A stretch of 63,103 nucleotides of DNA from Stutzerimonas stutzeri (lineage in GTDB: Bacteria; Pseudomonadota; Gammaproteobacteria; Pseudomonadales; Pseudomonadaceae). Numbering within the stretch: position 1 is the stretch's first letter; each line of letters begins with the position of its first letter. The DNA is taken from assembly GCF_024448935.1 (NCBI RefSeq), contig NZ_JAMOIE010000021.1, positions 1-63,103 on the forward strand, written 5' to 3'. The notes under the pieces were generated by a model. That model ran no database searches. It was given only the letters and a program-made list of their open reading frames with translations, and was not told the origin of the DNA. Shown piece after piece: positions 1 to 7,973 of the stretch. Both the position numbers and the translations under genes were made by a program.

Positions 1-11
1 TACGTGGATGG

Positions 12-2462
12 TCACGCGGGCTCGATCTGGGCCAACTGGATGGTTTCGTATTCTTTCTTCCGTGACTGCTCGGCAATCACCCGCTTCCAGCCGTCACCTT
101 CGAAGCTCAGGGAGAACATCAGCCGCTGGGCCAGCGCCTTGCGCCGGGCTTCGTCTTCCAGGACGATCTTCTTGATGTAGTCCAGGCCGACGCGCTGCAT
201 GTAGTGCACGGTGCGTTCGAGGTAGAAGCCTTCCTCGCGGTAGAGCTGGAGGAAGGCGAAGCTGTATTCGGCGACTTCCTCGGCGGTCTTGACCTTGACG
301 AAGAACTCGCCGGCTTCGGTCTTGATGCCACCGTTGCCACCGACGTACAGTTCCCAGCCGGAATCGACGCCGATGATGCCAACGTCCTTGATGCCGGACT
401 CGGCGCAGTTGCGCGGGCAGGCGGAGACCGCGAGCTTGACCTTGTGCGGCGAGTACATGCCGAACAATGCCTTCTCCAGATCGATGCCCAGCCCGGTCGA
501 ATTCTGCGTGCCGAAACGGCAGAACTCCTTGCCCACGCAGGTCTTCACGGTGCGGATCGATTTGCCGTAGGCGTGGCCGTCGGGCATGTCCAGGTCCTTC
601 CAGACGTTTGGCAGGTCGTCCTTCTTGATGCCCAGCAGATCGATGCGCTGGCCGCCGGTGACCTTCACCATCGGCACCTGGTACTTGTCGGCGACGTCAG
701 CGATGCGGCGCAGCTCGGCGGCATTGGTCACGCCGCCGAACATCCGCGGAATGACCGAATAGGTGCCGTCCTTCTGGATATTGGCGTGGGCGCGCTCGTT
801 GATGAAGCGCGACTGCGGATCGTCCTTGGCTTCGCCGGGCCAGGAAGAAATCAGGTAGTAATTCAAAGCCGGGCGACAGGTGGCGCAGCCGTTGGGGGTG
901 CGCCAGTTCATATAGCGCATGGCGTCAGGAATGCTGATCAGGTGCTGATCGACGATGGCCTTGCGCACCTGGCCGTGGTTGAGGTCGCTGCAGCCGCAGA
1001 TGGCTTTTTCGCTTTTCGGCTTCACGTCCGCGGCGCCGCCGACGGTGCTCATGAGAATCTGTTCGACCAGCCCGGCGCAGGAGCCGCAGGAGCTGGCAGC
1101 CTTGGTGTGCTTCTTCACGTCGTCGACGGAGAACAATCCATGTTCCTGAATCGCCTTGACGATCTCGCCTTTGCACACGCCGTTGCAGCCGCAGACTTCC
1201 ATGCCGTCGGGCATGGCCATGGCCTTGTTCTGGCCCTGATGGCCGGTGTCGCCGATGGCACCCTCTCCAAACATGAGCTGGTCGCGGATCTCGCTGACGT
1301 TGTGGCCTTCGCGCACCTGACGGAAATACCAGCCGCCGTCCGCCGTGTCGCCGTACAGGCAGGCACCGACAAGGATGTTGTTCTTGATCACCAGCTTCTT
1401 GTACACGCCGCCGATGGGGTCGGAGAGGGTGATGGTCTCGGTGCCGTCGCCGCCGATGAAATCGCCCGCGGAGAACAGATCGATGCCGGTGACCTTGAGC
1501 TTGGTCGAGGTGACCGAGCCCAGGTAGCGGGAGAAGCCCAGCATGGCCAAGTGGTTGGCGCAGACCTTGGCCTGCTCGAACAGCGGCGCCACCAGGCCGT
1601 AGGCGGTGCCACGATGGTTGGCGCACTCGCCGACGGCATAGACGCGCGGGTCATAGGTCTGCAGCGTGTCGTTGACCAGGATGCCGCGGTTGCAGGGCAG
1701 CCCGGCTTTTTCCGCCAGTTCGCTGTTGGGGCGGATGCCGGCAGCCATGACAACCAGATCCGCGTCGATCACCTCGTTGTCGGCGAAGCGCACGGCCCGG
1801 ACGCGGCCCTGCTCGTTGCCGAGCAACTCGGCGGTCTGCTTCTGCATCTTGAACTTCAGTCCGCGCGCTTCCAGCGCCTGCTGCAGCAAGGTGCCGGCGG
1901 TCTTGTCCAGCTGGCGCTCCATCGGCCATTCGCCGATATGCACCACGGTGACCTCCATGCCGCGCAGCTTCAGGCCGTTGGCCGCTTCCAGCCCGAGCAA
2001 CCCGCCGCCGATGACCACCGCGTGCTTATGGGTCTTGGCGGCGTCCATCATCGTCTGGGTGTCGGCAATGTCGCGGTAGCCGATCACGCCGTCGAGCTGG
2101 TTGCCCGGTATCGGCAGGATGAAGGGATTCGAGCCGGTGGCAATCAGCAGGCGGTCGTATTCGGCTTCGCTGCCGTCCTCGGCGATGACGCGGCGCCTGG
2201 CGCGGTCGATCTCGACCACCTTGCGGTTGAGCATCAGGCGGATGTTGTGCTCGGCGTACCAGCTGAGATCGTTGAGCACGATCTCTTCGAAGGTCTGTTC
2301 GCCAGCCAACACGGGGGACAGCAGGATACGGTTGTAGTTCGGATGGGGCTCGGCACCGAACACCGTGATGTCGTAAAGCTCGGGGGCCAGCTTGAGCAGC
2401 TCTTCGAGGGTGCGTACCCCGGCCATGCCGTTGCCAATCATCACCAGTTTGAGTTTCTTCAT
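12..2462 (-). CDS. nirB: Assimilatory nitrite reductase [NAD(P)H], large subunit
   Basis: Reduces nitrite to ammonium in the cytoplasm using NAD(P)H, FAD, Fe-S and siroheme. The 816-residue protein has an FAD-binding pyridine-nucleotide oxidoreductase region (GNGMAG near residue 11; NAD-binding GGGLLG near 152). Two BFD-like [2Fe-2S] segments follow at about 422-472 and 487-540, each with Cys pairs. Then comes the nitrite/sulfite reductase half, with siroheme/4Fe-4S cysteines at about 642, 648, 682 and 686 (TCVGKEFCRFG, ACPRNCAESG). I chose the ATG at 2462 over the longer frame because GGAG sits 6 nt upstream and the Rossmann fold starts at once. The stop overlaps a possible GTG start (15-13) of a next gene, probably nirD or a nitrate reductase, cut by the window edge. 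Expression should depend on the sigma-54 promoter and NasT leader upstream. Confidence 0.96.
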   Translation of the reverse strand: MKKLKLVMIGNGMAGVRTLEELLKLAPELYDITVFGAEPHPNYNRILLSPVLAGEQTFEEIVLNDLSWYAEHNIRLMLNRKVVEIDRARRRVIAEDGSEAEYDRLLIATGSNPFILPIPGNQLDGVIGYRDIADTQTMMDAAKTHKHAVVIGGGLLGLEAANGLKLRGMEVTVVHIGEWPMERQLDKTAGTLLQQALEARGLKFKMQKQTAELLGNEQGRVRAVRFADNEVIDADLVVMAAGIRPNSELAEKAGLPCNRGILVNDTLQTYDPRVYAVGECANHRGTAYGLVAPLFEQAKVCANHLAMLGFSRYLGSVTSTKLKVTGIDLFSAGDFIGGDGTETITLSDPIGGVYKKLVIKNNILVGACLYGDTADGGWYFRQVREGHNVSEIRDQLMFGEGAIGDTGHQGQNKAMAMPDGMEVCGCNGVCKGEIVKAIQEHGLFSVDDVKKHTKAASSCGSCAGLVEQILMSTVGGAADVKPKSEKAICGCSDLNHGQVRKAIVDQHLISIPDAMRYMNWRTPNGCATCRPALNYYLISSWPGEAKDDPQSRFINERAHANIQKDGTYSVIPRMFGGVTNAAELRRIADVADKYQVPMVKVTGGQRIDLLGIKKDDLPNVWKDLDMPDGHAYGKSIRTVKTCVGKEFCRFGTQNSTGLGIDLEKALFGMYSPHKVKLAVSACPRNCAESGIKDVGIIGVDSGWELYVGGNGGIKTEAGEFFVKVKTAEEVAEYSFAFLQLYREEGFYLERTVHYMQRVGLDYIKKIVLEDEARRKALAQRLMFSLSFEGDGWKRVIAEQSRKKEYETIQLAQIEPA

Positions 2463-2530
2463 GCCGTTCTCCGCGCCGGGCCGGATGGCTGTTCGCTGCC
2501 TGGCCATGCCATTGAAAAGGTCCAACAACG

Positions 2531-2615
2531 AAAAAGGCGCCCCACTGGTCTCCCAGTGAGGACGCCTTTGTCCTTGTCATCCGTATTCGGAGCCCGGCCC
2601 TCCACGTTGAGGGCC
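2531..2615 (-). promoter_or_regulatory. ANTAR (NasT-type) antitermination leader of nirB
   Basis: Read on the minus strand, this 5' leader first forms a perfect 7-bp hairpin (2596-2615) with hexaloop AACGTG. A second hairpin AGGAC/GTCCT (2559-2574) has hexaloop AAAGGC. Loop position 1 is A and position 4 is G in both, the rule for ANTAR-protein targets. The second loop is also the 5' arm (AAAGGC) of a terminator whose 3' arm GCCTTTTT lies at 2531-2538, so the two folds exclude each other. NasT binding should favour readthrough into nirB. The same design recurs before nasA and nrtA. Confidence 0.88.
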
Positions 2616-2638
2616 TGGCTTGATGTTGAAGATGACAA

Positions 2639-2655
2639 TGCAGAGCCCGTGCCAA
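2639..2655 (-). promoter_or_regulatory. Sigma-54 promoter of nirB
   Basis: The minus strand reads TTGGCACGGGCTCTGCA, with the GG and GC dinucleotides 10 nt apart as RpoN promoters require. It lies about 25 bp upstream of the first leader hairpin, so the transcript would begin just before the ANTAR leader. NtrC-like half sites (TGCACC, GGTGCA) occur farther upstream at about 2730-2757, but I would not call a full site. Confidence 0.8.
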
Positions 2656-2950
2656 CCTCGTAAATCCTTTATTTTCAAACGGTTAGTGACATGGACGGAT
2701 TCGAGGTCGTTGTTTTTCTGCACCCATATGAAGCGTGCCGCGCAGTGCTGGTGCAGCGAAACGCAAGGCTCGCTGGAATTGGGCATTGACAGCACCCGTG
2801 GCGCTTTCCTATTGTTCAACGCATGCGCCGATTTAGTCAGCTACTTGCGGGGCGCCTGGAGCCGAAGGCTTCGAAATACCGCTAAAGCGCTGGTTCGGTG
2901 TCGCCTCCCACCGCTGCCCAGCGGAATTCTCGAGGCGGGACATTTCCCAA

Positions 2951-3271
2951 ATGAATGCACTGCAACGCGCTCCTCTACGTCTGGCCCCGATCACCAGCGG
3001 GCTGGTTCGCAGCAATCCGAAAATCCTCCTTGGCGGCAGCCATCAACCCTCGCTGTTGCGCTATCTCGATGGCTGGCCGAAGCGCTGGAGCAAGCCGCGC
3101 GCCTTTCTCGTTCAGTTCAGCGGTGCCGATGAGTCACTGGCGCATTTCGCTGCGGACAGTTTCGACCTGGCCGTGATCCAGGCGCCAAGTGCGGCAGGTC
3201 TAGAAGACTGTGTGCGGCAACTGGTTCGCGTTGCGCGGCAGGGTTTGATTGTCCGTCGCATGTCGATCTGA
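2951..3271 (+). CDS. Small protein with methyltransferase-like C-terminus
   Basis: This is a 106-residue ORF between the nirB upstream region and the convergent kinase gene, whose stop is only 14 bp away. I do not recognise a named family. The second half (FDLAVIQAPSAAG followed by QLVRVARQGLIV) resembles the end of a class I SAM-dependent methyltransferase fold, where a beta strand with an acidic residue precedes a helix and an R..G turn. No GxGxG SAM-binding motif is present. It may be a remnant or a small SAM-fold protein without activity. No strong ribosome-binding site is seen before the ATG. The frame and codon choice look like coding sequence. Confidence 0.55.
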   Translation: MNALQRAPLRLAPITSGLVRSNPKILLGGSHQPSLLRYLDGWPKRWSKPRAFLVQFSGADESLAHFAADSFDLAVIQAPSAAGLEDCVRQLVRVARQGLIVRRMSI

Positions 3272-3285
3272 GCGCGGTCAGTCGC

Positions 3286-4959
3286 TCAGCTGCCTTTTGC
3301 CAGCCACGCCAGCAGCACCAGATTCAGCAGCAATGACATCAGCGCGAGGCCGCGCCAGACCTTCAGTGGCTCGCGCTCAAGCAACGGCCGCTTCGTCCTG
3401 CCGCCGGTCAGGCGCTCACCCTGCTCCAGGGTCAGCAGCCATTCTTCCGCGGTTTCGAAACGCTGCGAGGGATCGGCCGCGACGGCACGCCTGAGCATGT
3501 CATCCAGCCACTGGGGCAGGTCGGGCCGGTAGCGACTGGCAGGCACCGGCAATCCGAAACGGGGGCGCTGGAAGGCCTCGACTTCGCCGTAGGGGTAGTG
3601 GCCGCTGAGCAGGTAGTAGAGCGTGACGCCTGCTGCATAGAGGTCCTGTTCCCGACTTGGTGGTTCGCCGCCAAAGGCTTCCGGCGCGATATAGCTTGGC
3701 GTACCCGGGAGATGATGCGGCAGATCTCGGGACAGGCCCGGGCAGTAGGCGAGGCCGAAATCCAGCAGGCGCAGCTCGCCGTCATCGCCAAGGTGCAGAT
3801 TCTCGGGCTTGATATCGCGGTGCAGGATGTTGCGACGGTGCAGCATGCCCACTGCCCGGACCAGCCGTGGGGCCAGCTGCAGCCAATCGGTCAGTGCCAT
3901 CGGGCCCTGCTGGCCAAATTGCCGGGCGAGGGTCTGGCCACGGTATTCACGCTGCACGTAATACAGGTGCTGGCGCTGGGGTAGCCCAAGGACTTGGGGA
4001 AAAGCACGACCTTCAACGCGGCGTAGAAACCACTCTTCCTGCAGCAGGGCCGGTCCGGCTGCGGGTTCATCGTCGCGGCTGGCCGGCAATGTTTTCAGCA
4101 GCCAGGGCTGACCCGATTGGTCCCGCACGCGGTAGACCAGTGACTGACGCGACTCGGCCAGCAGCGCCTCGACGGTCCAGCCTTCGAAAACCTGATCGGG
4201 GCGCAATCTGGGCGGCAAAGGCCAGTCCGCCAGCTGCGCGAGCGAGTCGGCCAGCGCCGCTTCCGGCAGTTCATCGACCCGCAGCAGCAGGGCGCTGGCA
4301 TTGTCCTGGCTACCGGTCTGATGCGCGAGGTGGACCAGCGCCCGGGCGGCGTTGGGCAGGTCGGGCTCGGCACGCAGGACGTTCTGGATATCGCCTTCGG
4401 TGATGCTGGTCCAGACGCCGTCGCTGAGCAGTGCGAAGCATTCGCCGAGACGTAGTTCGCCGTCGAGGTAATCCACCACCAGATGCTGGTCCAGGCCCAT
4501 GGCACGTTTGAGTACGTGCTGCATGTTCGGCTGGTCCCAGACGTGGTCTTCGCTGAGCCGCTGCAGCTCGCCGTCGAGCCAGCGGTAGGCGCGACAGTCA
4601 CCGATATGGGCGAGGGTAAAGCAACGGCCGCGCAGCACCAATGCGGTCAACGTGGTCAGCAGCGGCTGACCGCCACCGTTGGCCTGCAGCCAGCGATTGT
4701 GGGCAACCAACAGCCGGTCGAGCGACTGCGCGACGGTCCAGGTTTCCGGTGTGGCGTAGTAATCGGTGGCCAGTGCCTGCAGGGTGGCCCGTGCGGCGAG
4801 GCCGCCATCGGCACACTGGCTGACGCCGTCGGCAATGGCAAACAGCGCGCCCTTGCTCGCCGCGAGCCCCGGTGTCGGCGTGACGATGCGCAGCGCGTCC
4901 TGATTCTCCTCACGCGGGCCGGTTGCGGTGGCTTCGCCGAATGACAACTGCAAAGGCAT
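3286..4959 (-). CDS. Bifunctional PP2C phosphatase / Ser-Thr protein kinase, membrane-anchored
   Basis: This 557-residue fusion has an N-terminal PP2C-type phosphatase domain (about 1-240) with the metal-binding aspartate motifs ENQD, IADGVS, HIGDCR, LLSDGVW and SQDNAS. A Hanks-type kinase domain follows (about 262-530) with the catalytic LHRDIKPEN and metal-binding LLDFGL motifs. A single C-terminal hydrophobic helix is followed by AKGS, so the catalytic domains should face the cytoplasm. The start at 4959 is preferred over 4986 because GGAG lies 8 nt upstream and the PP2C fold begins there. It lies downstream of nasA on the same strand, an arrangement I recall from P. aeruginosa (PA1782 beside nasA). 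A role in nitrate assimilation is likely from position only; its substrates are unknown. Confidence 0.93.
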   Translation of the reverse strand: MPLQLSFGEATATGPREENQDALRIVTPTPGLAASKGALFAIADGVSQCADGGLAARATLQALATDYYATPETWTVAQSLDRLLVAHNRWLQANGGGQPLLTTLTALVLRGRCFTLAHIGDCRAYRWLDGELQRLSEDHVWDQPNMQHVLKRAMGLDQHLVVDYLDGELRLGECFALLSDGVWTSITEGDIQNVLRAEPDLPNAARALVHLAHQTGSQDNASALLLRVDELPEAALADSLAQLADWPLPPRLRPDQVFEGWTVEALLAESRQSLVYRVRDQSGQPWLLKTLPASRDDEPAAGPALLQEEWFLRRVEGRAFPQVLGLPQRQHLYYVQREYRGQTLARQFGQQGPMALTDWLQLAPRLVRAVGMLHRRNILHRDIKPENLHLGDDGELRLLDFGLAYCPGLSRDLPHHLPGTPSYIAPEAFGGEPPSREQDLYAAGVTLYYLLSGHYPYGEVEAFQRPRFGLPVPASRYRPDLPQWLDDMLRRAVAADPSQRFETAEEWLLTLEQGERLTGGRTKRPLLEREPLKVWRGLALMSLLLNLVLLAWLAKGS

Positions 4960-5033
4960 CAAGAAAGCTCCAAGGGGGCAGGGCAAGCTGCAAGCGACAA
5001 GAAAAGCGTTACATATGGCTGGCTCAGCTCTGA

Positions 5034-5110
5034 GCGTGCAGCGTGCAGCGTGCAGCTCTGAGCTTGTAGCTTGTAGCTTGTAGCTTGTAGCTTGTAGCTT
5101 GCAGCTTGCA
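5034..5110. repeat. Heptanucleotide tandem array (11 units)
   Basis: Eleven consecutive 7-bp units fill this stretch: three GCGTGCA, one GCTCTGA, five identical GCTTGTA and two GCTTGCA. The array ends 8 bp before the nasA stop codon, between nasA and the kinase gene. Units vary between blocks but are identical within a block, which suggests recent expansion by slippage. It is non-coding. Its effect on nasA-kinase co-transcription is unknown. Confidence 0.9.
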
Positions 5111-5117
5111 GCTGCCT

Positions 5118-6329
5118 CTATACGCGTGCAGCGGTCATCGCCGCAGATCCCCAGGTCGTTCTCCAGCGACGCTTGACGCCATAAAGGCCGAACCAGGCCA
5201 GCGCACCCAGGCTGGCGAACAGCCAGAGGCCCATCTGGTAGTCACCGGTGGCCTGCTTGACGACGCCCAGGCCTGCGGTCAGCAGGAAGCCGCCGATGCC
5301 ACCCGCCATGCCGACCAGTCCGGTCATCACCCCAATTTCCTTGTTGAAGCGCTGCGGCACCAGCTGGAACACCGCGCCGTTGCCGGCACCCAGGCTGAGC
5401 ATGGCGACGACGAACAGCGCCAGGGCAGCCGTCGAGTTCGGCAAGTTGAAGCCGACGATGAACAGGCAGGCTGCCGCGACGGTGTACATCACCAGCAGCG
5501 AGCGAATGCCGCCGATACGGTCGGCCAGCGCACCACCGAGCGGGCGCAGCATGCTGCCGGCGAATACACACGCCGCGGTGTAGTAGCCGGCCTTGACCGG
5601 GTCGAAGGCGTACTGGTCGTGGAAATAGCCGGGCAGGGTGCTGGCCAGGCCGAGAAAGCCGCCGAAGGTGACGCTGTAGAAGAACATGAACCACCAGCTG
5701 TCGCGATCTCCCAACGCCTTCATATAGTCGGCGAAGGACTTCGGCGCGGGACGGTTCGGTGCGTTCTTGGCCACGCTGGCAAAGATCATCAGGGTCAGCG
5801 TCAGCGGGATCAGCGCCAGGCCGAACACGTTGCTCCAGCCGAACATCGTGGCCAGCACCGGCGCGAACAGCGCTGCGAAGACAGTACCGGAGTTGCCGGC
5901 ACCGGCGATGCCCATGGCCTTGCCCTGATGCTGCGGCGGGTACCACTGCGAGGCCAATGGCAGCGCAACAGCGAAGGACGCGCCGGCCATGCCGAGAAAC
6001 AGACCGAGCAGCAGCGCCTGCTCATAGCTGTGAACGCCATTGAGCCAGGCTACGAACAAGGCGGCGATCACGGTGATCTGGCCGAACAGGCCGGCGGTCT
6101 TCGGCGAGGTGCGGTCGGCCAGCACGCCCAGCACCAGGCGCAGGACTGCGCCGGAAAGGATCGGCGTGGCGACCATGAAGGCGCGCTGCTGGGTGGTCAG
6201 CCCGAGATCGGCGGCGATCTGCACGCCCATGGGGCCGAGGATGTACCAGACCATGAAGCTCAAATCGAAGTAGAGAAAGGCGCAGAACAGCGTCGGCGTA
6301 TGGCCGGCTTTCCAGAAACTGGGATTCAT
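5118..6329 (-). CDS. nasA: MFS nitrate/nitrite transporter, NNP family
   Basis: This 403-residue inner-membrane protein has about 12 hydrophobic segments and the nitrate/nitrite porter signature GAVLRLVLGVLADR in the loop after the second or third helix. It imports nitrate (and possibly nitrite) for assimilation by the nirB pathway. The length matches single-domain NarK/NasA proteins. The ATG at 6329 has GGAG 8 nt upstream. It is read toward the kinase and nirB, and has its own sigma-54 promoter and ANTAR leader, so it should be induced by nitrate or nitrite under nitrogen limitation. A respiratory NarK-type role is less likely, given the leader and the assimilatory neighbours. Confidence 0.94.
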   Translation of the reverse strand: MNPSFWKAGHTPTLFCAFLYFDLSFMVWYILGPMGVQIAADLGLTTQQRAFMVATPILSGAVLRLVLGVLADRTSPKTAGLFGQITVIAALFVAWLNGVHSYEQALLLGLFLGMAGASFAVALPLASQWYPPQHQGKAMGIAGAGNSGTVFAALFAPVLATMFGWSNVFGLALIPLTLTLMIFASVAKNAPNRPAPKSFADYMKALGDRDSWWFMFFYSVTFGGFLGLASTLPGYFHDQYAFDPVKAGYYTAACVFAGSMLRPLGGALADRIGGIRSLLVMYTVAAACLFIVGFNLPNSTAALALFVVAMLSLGAGNGAVFQLVPQRFNKEIGVMTGLVGMAGGIGGFLLTAGLGVVKQATGDYQMGLWLFASLGALAWFGLYGVKRRWRTTWGSAAMTAARV

Positions 6330-6390
6330 CGGTTAGGCTCCAGGCATTCATCTAGTGCAAAAGAGGCCGCCCCAGCTTCGAGGCGAAAAC

Positions 6391-6468
6391 AAAAAGGCGC
6401 CGCAGCACGCCTGCCGGAGCAGGAATGTTGCGACGCCTTTGTCTTAACGTGGAGACCGCCGTTGGCCT
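6391..6468 (-). promoter_or_regulatory. ANTAR (NasT-type) antitermination leader of nasA
   Basis: On the minus strand, hairpin 1 (6453-6468) is a 5-bp stem AGGCC/GGTCT with hexaloop AACGGC. Hairpin 2 is GAC/GTC (6432-6443) with hexaloop AAAGGC, extended by a distal GTT/AAC pairing across a 2-nt internal loop. The loop AAAGGC and adjoining G form the 5' arm of a terminator whose 3' arm CGCCTTTTT is at 6391-6399. A and G occupy loop positions 1 and 4 in both hairpins. The terminator ends about 60 nt before the nasA start. Confidence 0.86.
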
Positions 6469-6483
6469 ACCGTGCCGAAAACC

Positions 6484-6501
6484 AAGCACCTAGCGTGCCA
6501 G
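6484..6501 (-). promoter_or_regulatory. Sigma-54 promoter of nasA
   Basis: The minus strand reads CTGGCACGCTAGGTGCTT, with GG and GC separated by 10 nt and a near-consensus TGGCAC -24 box. It sits 16 bp upstream of the first leader hairpin, the same layout as at nirB and nrtA. Confidence 0.8.
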
Positions 6502-6669
6502 TCTGTCGGCGGCCGCGTTTTACGCAGCAGTGATGTTGGGCAGGGGCAACCGGGCGGCGTCGGCTGCACAACCGTTGTGCGCAGAGCGCCATTTCGGGGC
6601 AATGCCTTGGTGATGTATTACCCTCACGGTGGGTGCTAGGCTTGGCCTGCAAGCTTCAAGGAGTGATCG

Positions 6670-7608
6670 ATGCCCGTTATTGCCAGTCTGACCCTCAACC
6701 CGGCTATGGATCTGTCCGTCAGTACTGCGCGGGTGACCAGCACCGAGAAGTTGCGCTGTTCGCTGCCGCGCCATGACCCGGGCGGCGGAGGGATCAACGT
6801 CGCGCGGGTGGTCGATACGCTGGGGGGCGATGCGCTGGCGATCTATCCCGCAGGCGGCCCTTTCGGTGATCTGCTCACACGTGCGCTGGATCAGCTGGGT
6901 CTGGCGCACCGCCCGGTCCCGATCGTTGGCGACACGCGTGAAAGCTTCACGGTGGACGAGTTCGACACCGGGCTGCAGTACCGTTTCGTGCTGCCTGGCC
7001 CTTCGCTGTCCTCAGATGAACTGAGCCGCTGTCTCGACGCGTTGGCCTCGCTGCATCCTGCGCCGAGGTATCTGGTGCTGAGCGGAAGCTTTCCGCCCGG
7101 CGTGGCGTTCACGTTCTACGATGATCTACTCGGACTGGCGCGACGCATCGGTGCCAGGCTGGTCGTCGACCTGTCCGGCGAGCCACTGGCCTACGCTGCA
7201 CGTCGGGGCGGTGCATACTTGCTGAAACCGAGTCTCAACGAGCTGTCGACGCTGGTGGGTGGCCCGATCACGAGCGAACTGGAACAGGAGCAAGCGCTAC
7301 GCAGCCTGATGGCGGAGGGTTGTGCGCAAATCATTGTGCTCTCGCTGGGCGCGGAAGGGGCGCTGGTGGCCTATGGCGAGCAGCTAAAACGGCTGCGCTC
7401 GCCAGAGGTTACAGTCGTCAGTGCGGTGGGCGCCGGCGACAGTATGCTCGGTGCCATTGTGCTGGCGCTGGCCGACGGGCGCGACATTGTTGAGGCTGTG
7501 CGCTTCGGTGTCGCCGCCGGGAGCGCAACCGTGATGCGCCCCGGTACCGAACTCTGCCATCGCGAGGATGTGCAGCGACTGCTGCAGCTCGGCGATGGTG
7601 GATGTTGA
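6670..7608 (+). CDS. pfkB: 6-phosphofructokinase, PfkB family (ribokinase fold)
   Basis: This is a 312-residue PfkB-family sugar kinase that phosphorylates a fructose phosphate, most likely fructose 6-phosphate. It carries the N-terminal family signature with PGGGGINVARV (about 37-47) and the C-terminal ATP/anion-hole motif VGAGDSMLGA with the catalytic Asp (about 256-265). Many stretches resemble E. coli PfkB as I remember it (QYRFVLPG, FGVAAGSAT). Tagatose-6-phosphate or 1-phosphofructokinase activity remains possible. AAGGAG precedes the ATG by 7 nt. It is divergent from nasA and followed by a transposon/REP scar, so it is probably monocistronic. Most pseudomonads lack a functional 6-phosphofructokinase step, so this gene is of metabolic interest. 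Confidence 0.88.
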   Translation: MPVIASLTLNPAMDLSVSTARVTSTEKLRCSLPRHDPGGGGINVARVVDTLGGDALAIYPAGGPFGDLLTRALDQLGLAHRPVPIVGDTRESFTVDEFDTGLQYRFVLPGPSLSSDELSRCLDALASLHPAPRYLVLSGSFPPGVAFTFYDDLLGLARRIGARLVVDLSGEPLAYAARRGGAYLLKPSLNELSTLVGGPITSELEQEQALRSLMAEGCAQIIVLSLGAEGALVAYGEQLKRLRSPEVTVVSAVGAGDSMLGAIVLALADGRDIVEAVRFGVAAGSATVMRPGTELCHREDVQRLLQLGDGGC

Positions 7609-7814
7609 GCGGGTCCGCACGTCTGGCCCGAGCCGGACAATCGTCGAAAGCGGCGGCTGCCTTAGTTGGCGTCATGACCATCAGGCGATGCTATGGCGAA
7701 CAGCGCAACAGCAATCGCCTGTTCCGCGCCAGCTCGAAGAACCAAGCTGCAATGAGCGCCCGAGCCGTCCGCAGCGTAGAGGCGAATTCGACTAAGCCGC
7801 GGCGCACGCCGAAG

Positions 7815-7896
7815 CGTAGGGGCGAATCTGTTCGCTCGAGGCACCAGGCACCGATCACCGGGACGTCAAACGCGGACGAACAAGTTCGCCCCTACG
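7815..7896. repeat. Inverted pair of REP-like palindromes
   Basis: Two 24-bp arms (7815-7838 and 7873-7896), each containing GTAGGGGCGAA on one strand or the other, face each other across 34 bp and agree at about 20 of 24 positions. Another partial copy (GTAGAGGCGAATTCG) lies just upstream at about 7778-7792. This is the layout of a Pseudomonas REP doublet (BIME). The right arm runs directly into an IS110-type transposase remnant. Confidence 0.75.
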
Positions 7897-7973
7897 TGAA
7901 GGCGTCTTACGAAGCACTGGTTGGCCGCGGCAAGAAGAAAATGCAGGCCATCGGCGCGCTGATGCGCAAATAG
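7884..7973 (+). pseudogene. C-terminal remnant of an IS110/IS1111-family transposase
   Basis: About 25 codons ending in a TAG stop encode SYEALVGRGKKKMQAIGALM and an RK end. This resembles the conserved C-terminal helix of IS110/IS1111 (DEDD) transposases, where a Y..L..RGK.KM.A..A.MRK pattern is typical. No upstream catalytic portion remains in this frame; the sequence before it is REP DNA. It is a broken insertion-sequence end, not a gene. IS1111-type elements are known to target REP palindromes, which fits the junction. Confidence 0.6.

Noticed and set aside
204..2663. Long 819-codon open frame opposite nirB
   Set aside because: It is antisense to a clear nirB over its whole length, has strongly biased composition typical of high-GC shadow frames, and no recognisable domain.
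5106..6533. 475-codon frame opposite nasA
   Set aside because: Composition is dominated by Gln, Arg, His and Gly and it mirrors the nasA coding strand; it is a shadow.
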